Both the position numbers and the translations under genes were made by a program. From an uncultured Bradyrhizobium sp. (GTDB lineage: Bacteria; Pseudomonadota; Alphaproteobacteria; Rhizobiales; Xanthobacteraceae): DNA of 64,000 nucleotides. Position 1 is the stretch's first letter. Each line of letters begins with the position of its first letter. Location: positions 1 through 64,000 of the forward strand of contig NZ_CANSMR010000024.1 of NCBI RefSeq assembly GCF_947648125.1, read 5' to 3'. A model generated the notes under the pieces. It made no database searches. It was not told where the DNA came from and was given only the letters and a program-made list of their open reading frames with translations. Shown here in pieces: positions 33,527 to 44,442 of the stretch.

Positions 33527-33617
33527 TCGCTTTTTCCGGTTCAGAATTAGCCCAATCGGCGCTCGCATCGGGCGCCGGATGGTCTATAAGCCGTTCAATT
33601 CCCTAAAATTGCCGGTT

Positions 33618-34652
33618 ATGCCAGACTTGTCCGCCCAGCCCTTTGCCGTCCGCTCGCGCCAGCTTCGCCTGGCTGCGGGAATGATGGCGGCCGTCGTGCT
33701 GGCGACGGTGGGGCCTGCGGCGGCGCAGACGCCTCCGGCACCGGCGGCCAAGCCGGCGCCTGCGCCGGCCCAGCCCGCCAGGCCTGCCCCCGCACAAGCG
33801 GCACCAGCGACGCCCCCGGTAGCAACGCCTCCGGCAGCTGCCAACCCGTCGGCTCCGAACCAGTCGCCCAAGGCCGCCGAGGCCGCACCGCAGGCGGTGC
33901 CGGGCTTCTGGGACCCGCGGCGGCGGCCGGATCGGCCCGACCTGTCGCGCCTCACCGTGATCCGTTTCCTGACCGAGACCGACTATCCGCCGTTCAACTT
34001 CACCGGTCCCGACGGCAATCCGGCGGGCTTCAATGTCGACCTGGCGCGCGCGCTCTGCGACGAGATCAAGGTCACCTGCACCATCCAGATGCGCCGCTTC
34101 GAGACCCTGATCGATGCGCTGGCGACCAACCGGGGCGATGCCATCATCGCGTCGATGGCGGTGACGCCGCAGCTGCGCGCCAAGGTCGATTTCACCGATC
34201 CCTATTACCGCGCGCCGGCGCGCTTCGTGTCGCGCCGCGACAATGTGATGCCGGAAATCCGCCCGGAATATCTCGAGGGCAAGAAGGTCGGTGTCATCGC
34301 CGGCACCTCGCACGAGGCCTACCTCAAAGCGATGTTCACCGACGCCGAGATCCATTCCTATCCGGATAACGATGCGCTGCGCGCGGCGCTGCGCCGCGGC
34401 GAGGTCGACTTCATCTTTGGCGACGCGATCTCGCTCGCGTTCTGGATCAACGGCACCGATTCCGCCGAATGCTGCGCCTTCTCCGGCGGCCCCTTTGTCG
34501 AGAGCCGCTATTTCGGCGAGGGTGTCGGCATCGCGGTGCGCAAGGGCAACGATCTGCTCCGGCAGTCGCTGAACTGGGCGCTGTTCCGTATCTGGGAAAA
34601 AGGCCGCTTCACGGACCTGTGGCTGCGCTATTTCTCGATCAGCCCGTTCTGA
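33618..34652 (+). CDS. Periplasmic solute-binding protein (SBP family 3) with Pro/Ala linker
   Basis: A 344-residue protein. A signal peptide (LAAGMMAAVVLATVGPAAAQ) is followed by about 60 residues of almost only Pro and Ala, then FWDPRRRPDRPDLSRL and an amino-acid-type binding domain: IRFLTETDYPPFNFTGPDG, FNVDLARALCDEIKVTC, and a last block with FVESRYFGEGVGIAVRKG. The linker would hold the domain away from the membrane or wall. No ABC permease or ATPase gene is adjacent, so the partner is elsewhere or the protein has a sensory use. ATG 33618 gives the cleanest signal peptide. Confidence 0.85.
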   Translation: MPDLSAQPFAVRSRQLRLAAGMMAAVVLATVGPAAAQTPPAPAAKPAPAPAQPARPAPAQAAPATPPVATPPAAANPSAPNQSPKAAEAAPQAVPGFWDPRRRPDRPDLSRLTVIRFLTETDYPPFNFTGPDGNPAGFNVDLARALCDEIKVTCTIQMRRFETLIDALATNRGDAIIASMAVTPQLRAKVDFTDPYYRAPARFVSRRDNVMPEIRPEYLEGKKVGVIAGTSHEAYLKAMFTDAEIHSYPDNDALRAALRRGEVDFIFGDAISLAFWINGTDSAECCAFSGGPFVESRYFGEGVGIAVRKGNDLLRQSLNWALFRIWEKGRFTDLWLRYFSISPF

Positions 34653-34723
34653 ATTCGTCATTCCGGGTTCGATGCTGCGTATCGCCTCGAAATGACGGCA
34701 AACTTCCCGTCGTTTTGCATTTT

Positions 34724-36413
<1,690 letters not shown>

Positions 36414-36425
36414 TTTGAGGGACGT

Positions 36426-36512
36426 GTAGCCCGGATGGAGCGCAGCGAAATCCGGGAAGCGTTCCCAGCGGCCCCAGGTGCCCCGGATTGCGCTGCGCTC
36501 CATCCGGGCTAC
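36426..36512. repeat. Palindromic intergenic repeat, family A copy 1
   Basis: GTAGCCCGGATGGAGCG at one end and its complement CGCTCCATCCGGGCTAC at the other enclose a short variable centre. The same arms and size recur at 39931-40015. The pair would form a long hairpin between lysK and the class II aldolase gene. Confidence 0.85.
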
Positions 36513-36654
36513 GGCACCACGGCTGCGGCGTAGCGCCGCAAAATGCGGATGGCTGATCCTCGGCAATATCAGCCGAGGCTGGCGCCGGATTGCGCTACAC
36601 TTCGTCCCATAAAATCAGCACGGCCTCCATAGAGAGGCCGGCACAGATGGGAGC

Positions 36655-37446
36655 ATGCGCATGCAGTTCAGGGTTTCGCCGACATCGCTGCAGGACAGTT
36701 CGAGCGCCGAGGAATGGCAGGCGCGGGTCGATCTCGCGGCCGCGCATCGGCTCGCCTACATCCACGGCTTTTCGGAAGGCATCTTCAACCATCTCACCTT
36801 GGTGGTGCCCGGCCGCACCGATCGCTACTACCAGATCCCGTTCGGCATGCACTGGTCGGAAGTCACCGCGTCGTCCTTCATGGAAGTCGGCATCGACGAT
36901 GCCGAGGTGAAGCGCGGCGAAGGTGAGGTCGAGCGCTCCTGCTATTGCATCCATGCGCCGATCCACAAAGCGCTGCCGCAGGCCAAGGCGGTCTTCCACA
37001 CCCATATGCCGTATGCGAGCGCGCTGACGCGGCTCGAGGATCCGCGCATCAAGGAGATCGGGCAGACCGAGGTCGGATTGTCGGAAGCGGTCGCCTATGA
37101 CGATCTCTACACCGGCCCTGCGCTGGATCCCGAGGAAGGTGCGCGGCTCGCCAGGGTGATCGGCAACAAGACCATCCTGTTCATGGCCAACCATGGCATC
37201 TCGACCGTCGGCGAGACCGTCGCCGATGCCTATGACCGGCTCTATTACATCGAGCGCGCCGCGCAGGTGCAGATCTATGCGATGTGGACCCAGCAGCCGC
37301 TCAAGCAATTGCCGCAGCATGTGGTGGAGAAGACCAAGCGCGATTTCCGCGACGATCACCTTTACAACGGCCCATCTCCTTCGCAGCGGCATTTCGATGC
37401 GCTGAAGCGGATGCTGGACCGCAAGGAGCCGGATTACGCGACGTAA
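36655..37446 (+). CDS. Class II aldolase/adducin family protein
   Basis: A 263-residue protein of the FucA/AraD/adducin fold. Zinc-site histidines are visible in VFHTHMPYAS and in FMANHGIST, the usual His-x-His plus distal His set. The N-terminal block HRLAYIHGFSEGIFNHLTLVVPGR has the Gly-rich phosphate loop region in modified form (GIFNHL in place of the GN-S-x-R type). It probably acts as an aldolase or epimerase on a small sugar or hydroxy-acid substrate, but many bacterial members are uncharacterised. GGGAG precedes the ATG; a second in-frame ATG lies two codons later. Confidence 0.85.
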   Translation: MRMQFRVSPTSLQDSSSAEEWQARVDLAAAHRLAYIHGFSEGIFNHLTLVVPGRTDRYYQIPFGMHWSEVTASSFMEVGIDDAEVKRGEGEVERSCYCIHAPIHKALPQAKAVFHTHMPYASALTRLEDPRIKEIGQTEVGLSEAVAYDDLYTGPALDPEEGARLARVIGNKTILFMANHGISTVGETVADAYDRLYYIERAAQVQIYAMWTQQPLKQLPQHVVEKTKRDFRDDHLYNGPSPSQRHFDALKRMLDRKEPDYAT

Positions 37447-37480
37447 GCGCAGGCAGCGAGGCGCGGCCGCAATCTCCGCT

Positions 37481-37601
37481 GTCGTCCCTGCGAAAGCAGG
37501 GACCCATTACCACAGGGTCGTGTTGTCGAAGCGAGCTGTGGCCCCCACTCGCTACAATTCAAACGGCGGTGGTTATGGGTCCCGGCCTTCGCCGGGACGA
37601 C
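37481..37601. repeat. Palindromic intergenic repeat (GTCGTCCC family)
   Basis: The element begins GTCGTCCCTGCGAAAGCAGG and ends with GGCCTTCGCCGGGACGAC, complementary arms around an inner pair GACCCAT/ATGGGTC. It lies between the convergent class II aldolase and S24-type regulator genes and may help end transcription from both sides. Confidence 0.75.
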
Positions 37602-37631
37602 ACTGATTTTGTGGTGACTTAATCACCCCAA

Positions 37632-38285
37632 TCACTGGCTCGCCCACACCACGCGCGCGATCCACGTGACCTCCTCGGCATCGAGCATGCGGTCGGGATG
37701 TTCCGGATTGAGCGATGCGAGTTCCAGCACCTTGCCGGTGCGCCGCTTCAGTTCCTTCACCATCACCTCGCCGCCGGTCGTGCGCACCACGACGCGGTCG
37801 CCGCGACGGATCGCGGTCGCGGGTGACACCACGATGATGTCACCTTCGCGATAGGCCGGCTTCATCGAGTCGCCCTCGATCTCCAGCGCATAGGCGTGCT
37901 CGTCGGTGGTCGCCGGCAGCGCCACTTCATCCCAGCCCTTGCCGGCGGGAAAACCAGAGTCGTCGAAATAGCCGCCGGCACCGGCCTGCGCGAAGCCGAT
38001 CAACGGCACCGACTGGCCGCCGCGCGGACCATCGCCGAGCAACTGCACGAAGGTCTCCATGCTGGCATTGCTCGCCGCCAGCGCCTTGGAGAGCGATTCG
38101 GTCGACGGCCAACGCTCGCGCCCGTCGCCGGTCACGCGCTTGGACTTGTTGAAGGTGGTGGGGTCGAGACCGGACTGCTTGGCAAGGCCGGACGGCGACA
38201 GGCCGGCGCGTTCGGCGAGCCGGTCGAGCGCGGCCCAGACCTGCGCGTGGGTCAGCGGTCGGGCGGCTTTGGGCTGTTTGGCCAT
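37632..38285 (-). CDS. HTH/S24 LexA-like transcriptional regulator
   Basis: A 217-residue regulator with an N-terminal XRE-like HTH (VWAALDRLAERAGLSPSGLAKQSGLD, cited in part) and a C-terminal S24 peptidase domain. The serine is in LEIEGDSMKPAYREGD and the lysine in EVMVKELKRR, so self-cleavage chemistry is intact; AQAGAGGYF before it could be the cleavage region. This layout is that of phage-repressor-like regulators encoded on the chromosome, not of LexA proper. Its targets are unknown. The gene is alone on the minus strand and diverges from DUF952. Confidence 0.85.
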   Translation of the reverse strand: MAKQPKAARPLTHAQVWAALDRLAERAGLSPSGLAKQSGLDPTTFNKSKRVTGDGRERWPSTESLSKALAASNASMETFVQLLGDGPRGGQSVPLIGFAQAGAGGYFDDSGFPAGKGWDEVALPATTDEHAYALEIEGDSMKPAYREGDIIVVSPATAIRRGDRVVVRTTGGEVMVKELKRRTGKVLELASLNPEHPDRMLDAEEVTWIARVVWASQ

Positions 38286-38485
38286 CGAGGATACCCCGGA
38301 TGGTAGGAATTATTACCTGAAACCTGGCGTTTCCGCAAATCTGCCGTCGGATGTGTCCCCCCACCGCTTGAGTTGCGTCGCTGCCGCCGATACGGTCCCT
38401 CGCGCGCCAAATGGCGTCTGGGGCATCTCCCCTCAAATCCGGATAAAACCCCAAGAGACTCAAGGACAAAAGGGAAGGCCGGGCC

Positions 38486-38830
38486 GTGCCCATGATCTAC
38501 AAAATCACTCCCGCTTCGGCCTGGCGCGAGGCCGAGCGGCAGGGCGTCTACCGGGGCAGTGCGGACGACAATCGCGACGGCTTCATCCATTTTTCGACCG
38601 CCGCCCAGGTGGCCGAGACCGCGCGCAAGCACTACCACGGGCAAACCGGCCTGTTCCTGGTCGTGGTCGATGCCGATGCGCTCGGCGACGCCTTGCGCTG
38701 GGAACGCTCGCGCAATGACGAGCTGTTCCCGCATCTCTATGGCGAGCTCGACCTCGGTGCGGTCACCGAAATCCTCAGCCTGCGCGCGCGCTCCGACGGC
38801 GGCCACGATGTTCCGGAGCTCAAGCCGTGA
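38486..38830 (+). CDS. DUF952 domain protein
   Basis: A 114-residue protein with the DUF952 pattern: IYKITPASAWREAERQGVYRGS, DGFIHFSTAAQVAETARKHY, LFLVVVDADALGD and FPHLYGELDL. The fold resembles ADP-ribosyltransferases, and function is unknown. GTG 38486 has AAGG at good distance; ATG 38492 is the alternative start and differs by two residues. Its stop overlaps the pyrD GTG start (GTGA), so the two genes are coupled. Confidence 0.88.
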   Translation: MPMIYKITPASAWREAERQGVYRGSADDNRDGFIHFSTAAQVAETARKHYHGQTGLFLVVVDADALGDALRWERSRNDELFPHLYGELDLGAVTEILSLRARSDGGHDVPELKP

Positions 38831-39924
38831 TCCGCGCCTTCGACGCCGTCTCGCTCCCGCTGCTGCGTTGGTTCGATCCCGAAGATGCCCATCGCATGGC
38901 GATCCAGGGCTTGAAGCTGCTGCCGCCGATCCGGCAGCGGCCGGATGATCCGAAGCTCGCGGTGCGTGCCTTCGGGCTGAACTTTCCGAACCCGATCGGC
39001 ATGGCGGCGGGTTTCGACAAGAGCGCCGAGGTGCCCGATGCGCTGCTGCGGCTTGGTTTTGGCTTTGTCGAGATCGGCTCGGTGACGCCGAAGCCGCAGG
39101 CCGGCAACCCGCGCCCGCGGCTGTTTCGCCTGGAGCGTGACGAGGCCGTCATCAACCGCATGGGCTTCAACAATGACGGCGCGGAAGCCGTGCTGCGGCG
39201 GCTCGCCGCGCGCGCCAGCGGCGGCGGCATCATCGGGGTCAATGTCGGGGCCAACAAGGATTCGACCGACCGCGTTGCCGACTATGTGAAGCTGATCGAG
39301 ACGTTCGCCCCGGTCGCGAGCTATTTCACCGTCAACGTCTCCTCGCCGAATACGCCGGGCCTGCGCAATCTGCAGCAATCGGCAGCGCTCGACGATCTGC
39401 TGGCGCGGGTGATCGATACCCGCGAGCGCGTGCGCAAGAACGCCGGCGATTCGCCGGTGCTGCTGAAGATCGCGCCGGATCTCAGCCTCGCCGAACTCGA
39501 CGACGTCGTGCACATCGCGCGCTCGCGGCGCGTCGACGGCATGATCGTCGCCAACACCACGCTGGCGCGCCCCTCGACCTTGCGCGAGGAGAACCGGGCC
39601 AGGGAGCAGGGCGGTCTGTCGGGCCGTCCGCTGTACCGGCTGTCGACGCGGATGGTCGCCGAAACCTATGTCCGCGTCGAAGGTGCATTTCCGTTGATCG
39701 GCGTCGGCGGCATCGATAGCGGCGGCGCCGCGCTGACCAAGATCCGCGCCGGGGCCAGCCTGATCCAGCTCTATTCCTCGCTGGTCTACAAGGGCATCGG
39801 CCTGGTCGACGACATCAAGCGCGATCTGTCCTCAACCCTGCTGCGCACGGGGCGCGACTCGCTGTCGGAAATCGTCGGCGCCGATGCCGCGACCATCACG
39901 GCCGAGGATTGGCCGGTGAGGTAA
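38827..39924 (+). CDS. pyrD: Dihydroorotate dehydrogenase (quinone), class 2
   Basis: A 365-residue class 2 enzyme that oxidises dihydroorotate to orotate and passes electrons to quinone at the inner membrane (pyrimidine synthesis). It has the N-terminal amphipathic helix for quinone access (LPLLRWFDPEDAHRMAIQGL), GMAAGFDKSAEV, FNNDGAEAVLRRL, and the catalytic serine region NVSSPNTPGLR. The C-terminal FMN-phosphate strand is PLIGVGGIDSGGAALTKIRAG, cited in part. It starts with GTG overlapping the DUF952 stop. Confidence 0.95.
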   Translation: MIRAFDAVSLPLLRWFDPEDAHRMAIQGLKLLPPIRQRPDDPKLAVRAFGLNFPNPIGMAAGFDKSAEVPDALLRLGFGFVEIGSVTPKPQAGNPRPRLFRLERDEAVINRMGFNNDGAEAVLRRLAARASGGGIIGVNVGANKDSTDRVADYVKLIETFAPVASYFTVNVSSPNTPGLRNLQQSAALDDLLARVIDTRERVRKNAGDSPVLLKIAPDLSLAELDDVVHIARSRRVDGMIVANTTLARPSTLREENRAREQGGLSGRPLYRLSTRMVAETYVRVEGAFPLIGVGGIDSGGAALTKIRAGASLIQLYSSLVYKGIGLVDDIKRDLSSTLLRTGRDSLSEIVGADAATITAEDWPVR

Positions 39925-39930
39925 TTGCCC

Positions 39931-40015
39931 GTAGCCCGGATGGAGCGAAGCGCAATCCGGGGCAGTGTTACCGCGGATGGGGTCCCCGGATTTCGCTTCG
40001 CTCCATCCGGGCTAC
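39931..40015. repeat. Palindromic intergenic repeat, family A copy 2
   Basis: GTAGCCCGGATGGAGCG and its complement bound this 85-bp element between the convergent pyrD and MATE genes. It has the same arms as 36426-36512 with a different centre. Confidence 0.85.
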
Positions 40016-40019
40016 AGAG

Positions 40020-41345
40020 CTACGCAGTCTTGAACGACTTCCTCAGCAGCGCCGGATAGCGCAGGCCCTGCAGGCCGCCGCGCGCGACGTAGAAGCCGAG
40101 CAGCGCGATCCACAGGCCGGTGTTGCCGAATCCGCTGAGCGCCCACCAGCTGGCGAGGAAGATCGCGAGCGAGGCCAGCATCAAATTGCGCATCTCGCGT
40201 GCCCAGGTCGCCCCGACATAGATGCCGTCGAAGCCGAAGGCGAACACGCCGGGCAGAGGTGCCAGGATCACGAACACCAGGAACGCGCGCGCATAGCGGC
40301 GCACGTCCTCGCTCGTCGTCATCAGGTTGATCAGCACCGGTCCGAACAGCGCAAACAGCGCTGAGACGACCAGCGCGAAGCCGACACCCCACAGCAGCAC
40401 CAGCCGGGTCGCATCGGCAAAGCCGCGTGCGTCGCGCGCGCCGAAGGCGCGGCCGCAGAGCTGCTGGGCGGCGTTGGCGAGGCCGTCGAGGAAGAAGGCG
40501 CTCACCAGCAGAAAATTGTTCAGTACCGAATTCGCCGCCAGCGTGACGTCGCCTTCGCGCGCGCCCTTGGCGGTGAAGAACAGGAACACGACGATCAACG
40601 CCGCGGTGCGGACCATGATGTCGCGGTTGACGGCCAGCATGCGCATCAGCTTGGCGCGGTCGAACAGCGTGGCCGCAGGAACCGCAAAGCCGCCTCGCGA
40701 GATCCGCCATGCCACGACGATGCCGACAACGAAACCGGCCGTCTCGGCGAGCACGGCGGCGATCGCGGCGCCTGCAATGCCGGTGCCGTAGACCTGCACC
40801 AGCAGCACGGTCGCCGCCATGTTGATCAGATTGATCACGATCTGCAGGACCAGCGCTAGATTGGCGCGCGCCTGGCCGACCAGCCAGCCCAGGATGACAT
40901 AATTGGCGAGCGCCAGCGGCGCCGACCAGATCCGGATCATGAAATAGCTCTTGGCCGCGCGCGTGACGCCTTCGCTGCCGCCCATCAGCTGGAATGTGAT
41001 TGCGGCGAGCGGCACCTGCAGCGCGATCAGCGCAGCGCCGATCAGGCCGGCGACGATGAAGCCGCGCACCAGGATCGCGGCATATTCCTGCGGCTCGCCC
41101 GCGCCCTGCGCCTGCGCGGTGAATGCCAGCGTGCTCATGCGCAGAAAGGCGAACAGCCAGAACAGGCAGTCGAAGATCACCGAGGCCATCGCCACCCCGC
41201 CGAGCAGCGCGGCATCGTCGAGGCGGCCGATCGCGGTGGTCGAGACGATGCCGATCAGCGGCGTGGTCAGGTTGGCGACCATCGCGGGACCGGCGATGGC
41301 GAACACCTGGCGGGTCGTGATCTTCGGGTGAATGGGTGCGTGCAT
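40020..41345 (-). CDS. MATE-family multidrug/toxin efflux transporter
   Basis: A 441-residue 12-helix membrane protein of the MATE (MatE/DinF-like) family. Two MatE repeats are visible, the first starting FAIAGPAMVANLTTPLIGIV and containing AIGRLDDAALLGGVAMA, the second beginning in the TAALIVVFLFFTAKGARE region. DinF-like members export organic cations in exchange for Na+ or H+. The gene converges on pyrD and its last codon is five bases from the palindromic repeat. The MBL hydrolase gene lies 120 bp upstream on the same strand. Confidence 0.9.
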   Translation of the reverse strand: MHAPIHPKITTRQVFAIAGPAMVANLTTPLIGIVSTTAIGRLDDAALLGGVAMASVIFDCLFWLFAFLRMSTLAFTAQAQGAGEPQEYAAILVRGFIVAGLIGAALIALQVPLAAITFQLMGGSEGVTRAAKSYFMIRIWSAPLALANYVILGWLVGQARANLALVLQIVINLINMAATVLLVQVYGTGIAGAAIAAVLAETAGFVVGIVVAWRISRGGFAVPAATLFDRAKLMRMLAVNRDIMVRTAALIVVFLFFTAKGAREGDVTLAANSVLNNFLLVSAFFLDGLANAAQQLCGRAFGARDARGFADATRLVLLWGVGFALVVSALFALFGPVLINLMTTSEDVRRYARAFLVFVILAPLPGVFAFGFDGIYVGATWAREMRNLMLASLAIFLASWWALSGFGNTGLWIALLGFYVARGGLQGLRYPALLRKSFKTA

Positions 41346-41465
41346 GGCTACAGTTGCAAGGAATATGCGCTTCTATCGCGACATCCGTCGCGCGACCATG
41401 CCGGAATTGTACTCAGAGCAATGCGGTGGCGGAGGGGCGGGTTGACCTGCAAGGCAATCGCACGG

Positions 41466-42200
41466 TCAAAACGCCACGATCATGCCGTCGCTGGCTGCCG
41501 TGTAGGGCAGGTTGTCGACGCGGTCGAGCATGTCGTCGCTCATATGGGTCAGCAAAACGCGCCTGGCGTTGATGGCGGGCAAATGCGCTTCCAGCGTTTT
41601 CAGGCTGAGATGGTTCCTGACCATCTTGTCGTAGGTATAGGCCTCAGTGATGAAGAGGTCGGCGCCCTGCGCGGCCGGGATCAGCGCATCGGTCCACTCG
41701 GTGTCGGCGCTGTAGCTGACGACGCGGCCTTCTGCCTCGATGCGATAGGCGAGAAATGGCCCGCCGGATTCGCCATGCACGACAGGATAGGGCGTCACCG
41801 TCACCTCGCCGAAGCTGCGCCGCGCCTGCGGTGCGAGCGTGACGACGGCGAGATCGAAGCGTTGCTTGGTCTGGGAGGAATGCTCGAACATCACCTCCAT
41901 CACCTCAGGCAGCTTCGTTTCGATGCCTTCGGGACCTGCGATCACGAGCGGCCGGATGCGGCGGGAGAATTGCGCATCGAGCAGGAAGAACGGCAGGCCG
42001 GCGAAATGATCGCCGTGGAAATGGGTGATCAGGATCAGGTCGATCGCGTCGCGGTCGATCTCGAGCCGCTTCAGCGCCGGCAGCGAGGACGCGCCGCAAT
42101 CGATCAGGAAGTTGACGCGCGCGCCGCTGACATGGAAGCAGGTGTTGAAGCGGCCCCCGGAGCCGAATGCATCGCCGCAGCCGACAAATCGCAATTGCAT
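41466..42200 (-). CDS. MBL-fold hydrolase, ribonuclease Z-like
   Basis: A 244-residue metallo-beta-lactamase-fold protein. The metal motif is LITHFHGDHFAGLPFF, with later ligand histidines in YPVVHGESGG and LLTHMSDDMLD. The N-terminus MQLRFVGCGDAFGSGGRFNTCF resembles the RNase Z/phosphodiesterase group more than glyoxalases. The exact substrate, whether RNA 3' end, cyclic nucleotide or small ester, cannot be assigned. It follows a small membrane protein gene at 22 bp, likely one operon. Confidence 0.85.
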   Translation of the reverse strand: MQLRFVGCGDAFGSGGRFNTCFHVSGARVNFLIDCGASSLPALKRLEIDRDAIDLILITHFHGDHFAGLPFFLLDAQFSRRIRPLVIAGPEGIETKLPEVMEVMFEHSSQTKQRFDLAVVTLAPQARRSFGEVTVTPYPVVHGESGGPFLAYRIEAEGRVVSYSADTEWTDALIPAAQGADLFITEAYTYDKMVRNHLSLKTLEAHLPAINARRVLLTHMSDDMLDRVDNLPYTAASDGMIVAF

Positions 42201-42222
42201 CGGCTCGGAGCTTTCCTTTGGA

Positions 42223-42531
42223 TCAGCGGCCGCGCGGCGCGCCGAACAGCCGCGACAACAGCCAGATCGGGATCACGATCACGGCGCCGAGCAGGAAGTA
42301 GCGCCACGCCCAGTTGATCGCGTCGAAGCCGAAATCCCAGATGGTCTGGAACAGCCTGCGGACGCTGTTGAGGATGTTCCACGGATCGAGGCCGATCGCG
42401 GCGAGCACGACGCCGACCAGGATCGAGAGCAGGATCAGCCGGAACGCCACCGAGAGCGGCGATCCGCCGAGAAAGCGGTACAGGCCATCGCTCTGGCTGC
42501 CGGCCGGCAAGTCCCGGATGTTGTCTGGCAT
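42223..42531 (-). CDS. Small two-helix membrane protein (DUF6460-like)
   Basis: A 102-residue protein beginning MPDNIRDLPAG with GGAGA in front. It has FLGGSPLSVAFRLILLSILVGVVLAAIGL (first helix, cited in part), an amphipathic NILNSVRRLFQTIWDFGF and a second helix FLLGAVIVIPIWLLSRLFG. I believe this is the family named DUF6460, but that name is from memory. It lies between the ligase gene upstream and the MBL hydrolase downstream on the same strand. Function is unknown. Confidence 0.7.
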   Translation of the reverse strand: MPDNIRDLPAGSQSDGLYRFLGGSPLSVAFRLILLSILVGVVLAAIGLDPWNILNSVRRLFQTIWDFGFDAINWAWRYFLLGAVIVIPIWLLSRLFGAPRGR

Positions 42532-42630
42532 CTTGGTCTCCTGGCGGAATCGCCCGCGCATTATAGGTCACGGCGCAGCACATGGGAAACCCGTGAGCAG
42601 CGATCAATGGCTGCCATGCGGCTTGCGGGT

Positions 42631-44442
42631 TTAACTTCCTGTCATGGAGATTAACATCCGTTCAAGTGTCTCCAGCCGGTCGGCCTCGCGCGGCGGCTTG
42701 TCCCAGCGCAGGCGGCTGATCCGGGGAAAGCGCATCGCGACGCCGGATTTGTGACGCGGCGAGCGCTGCAAGCCCTCGAAGGCGACTTCCAGCACCAGCC
42801 CCTGATCCGGCTCGTGCACGACATGTCGGACGGGACCGAACTTCTCGGTGGTGTTGCGGCGGACGAAGCGATCGATCTGCAGCAGTTCCTCGTCGGTGAA
42901 GCCGAAATAGGCCTTGCCGACCGGCACCAGCTCATCACCGGCATCGCCACGGGTCCAGACCCCGAACGTGTAGTCGGAGTAATAGGACGAGCGCTTGCCG
43001 TGGCCGCGCTGCGCATACATCAGCACGGCGTCGATGATGTGCGGATCGCGCTTCCACTTCCACCACGGGCCCTTCGGTCGCCCGGGCAGATAGGGCGCGT
43101 CGCGCCGCTTCAGCATCACGCCTTCGACCGCGTCGGCATCGTCGCCGGCGCCCGCGCTTTTCGGATCGGCGCGCGCCGCGGCCAGCTCTTCCCAGTTCGC
43201 GAACGGGACCGTCGGCGACAGATCGATGCGCGGATCGTTCAGCCTGGCGACGAAGGCTTCGAGATGCGCGCGGCGTTCGGTGAACGGCAGCTCGCGCAGA
43301 TCGTTCGCGTCGTCGCCGAGCAGGTCGTAGGCGCGTAAGTGGATCGGAAATTCCTTGATCAGCTTCGGCGAAACGACTTTGCGGTTCAGCCGCTGCTGCA
43401 GCACGTTGAAGGTCTGCACGCGACCCTCGCGCAGCACCAGCAATTCGCCGTCGATCGCGCCGGGCAGATGCAGCGACGGCACGAGGTCGGGGAAGCTACC
43501 GGTGATATCCTCGCCGGTGCGTGAATAGAGCCGCGCCTGGATATGGCCGCGCGTATCGCGGCCGGCAACAGCCTGCACGCGGATGCCATCCCACTTCCAT
43601 TCCGCGCTGAAATCGGCGGCGTCGAGATTGGCGAAATCGCTATCCTCGATCGCATGCGCCAGCATCACCGGGCGGAACGGCGTTGGATCGCTGTTGATCG
43701 GCTTGTCGCCGCGGCCTTCGAGCCAGGCGAACAATTCGAGATAAGGCGGCGACAGCCCGGGCCACATCAGCTCGACCTCGTGCGGGTCCTTGTCGCCGAG
43801 CGCCGCCACCGCGGTCTTCGCCAGCCGCGCCGAGATCCCGATCCGCATCGCCCCGGTGACGAGTTTCAGCAGCGCCCAGCGCCCGGTCTCGTCAAGCTCG
43901 TCGAGCCAGCGCGCCAGCTGCGCCGGCAGCTCGGCCTTGCCGAGCGTGCGCAGCGTGGTGACGACATCGGTGAGCGTGGGAGGCGGCGGGTTGTTGTGGC
44001 GGGTACTGGGCGGCGGGCCTTCTTCATCACCTCTCCCGCTTGCGCGGGAGGTCGGATCGTTCGGCTGCGCGTCAGCGCTGTCGGGCGATCCGGGTGGGGG
44101 CTCTTTCCGCTTGTCGACCGTGTGGAGAGACCCCCACCCCGACCCTCCCCCGCAAGCGGGAGAGGGAGAAGATTTCGGCCACATCAGCGCGACGGTCTCG
44201 GAGAGATCGCCGACGTAATCATAGGAGTAGCCGAACAGCACCGGGTCGGTGCGTTCGGTGATCAGGTCGCGGATCAAGCCCGGCTTGGCGTGCTTGAAGG
44301 ACAGCGCGCCGGTGAGCGCCGCCAGTGCGTAGCCGCGGTCGGGATCCTCGGTCTCGCGGAAATAGGCGACCAGCAGCTTGATCTTGTTGTTGCGACCGGG
44401 CTCGTAGGCGAGGCGGTCGAGCAACTCGGCAAAGCGGTTCAT
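42631..44442 (-). CDS. ATP-dependent DNA ligase of the ligase-associated DNA-damage module
   Basis: A 603-residue ATP-dependent ligase. An N-terminal helical DNA-binding domain is followed by the adenylation motif EWKWDGIR (lysine K283), then motifs SRTGEDI and DGELLVLREG, and an OB domain with PYLPGRPKGPWWKWKRDP. It pairs with the adjacent exonuclease gene, overlapping by 4 bp (ATGA). Residues about 92-138 are encoded by a palindromic repeat inserted in frame (44030-44168) and are low-complexity (SPACGGGSGWG through ASGRGDEEG). They sit in the helical domain, before the catalytic core, so the enzyme is probably functional. Confidence 0.9.
   Translation of the reverse strand: MNRFAELLDRLAYEPGRNNKIKLLVAYFRETEDPDRGYALAALTGALSFKHAKPGLIRDLITERTDPVLFGYSYDYVGDLSETVALMWPKSSPSPACGGGSGWGSLHTVDKRKEPPPGSPDSADAQPNDPTSRASGRGDEEGPPPSTRHNNPPPPTLTDVVTTLRTLGKAELPAQLARWLDELDETGRWALLKLVTGAMRIGISARLAKTAVAALGDKDPHEVELMWPGLSPPYLELFAWLEGRGDKPINSDPTPFRPVMLAHAIEDSDFANLDAADFSAEWKWDGIRVQAVAGRDTRGHIQARLYSRTGEDITGSFPDLVPSLHLPGAIDGELLVLREGRVQTFNVLQQRLNRKVVSPKLIKEFPIHLRAYDLLGDDANDLRELPFTERRAHLEAFVARLNDPRIDLSPTVPFANWEELAAARADPKSAGAGDDADAVEGVMLKRRDAPYLPGRPKGPWWKWKRDPHIIDAVLMYAQRGHGKRSSYYSDYTFGVWTRGDAGDELVPVGKAYFGFTDEELLQIDRFVRRNTTEKFGPVRHVVHEPDQGLVLEVAFEGLQRSPRHKSGVAMRFPRISRLRWDKPPREADRLETLERMLISMTGS
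44030..44168. repeat. Palindromic repeat inserted in frame in the ligase gene
   Basis: The outer arms are CCTCTCCCGCTTGCGCGGGA and the near-perfect complement ending GCAAGCGGGAGAGGG. An inner pair GGGTGGGGG/CCCCCACCC is also present. The layout equals that of intergenic elements at 46574-46709 and 52876-53048, but here it lies inside an open coding frame. Confidence 0.8.

Noticed and set aside
36426-40015. Two related palindromes considered as ends of a mobile element
   Set aside because: They enclose ordinary housekeeping genes (pyrD, S24 regulator) with no transposase; each palindrome is complete in itself, so they are independent intergenic repeats.
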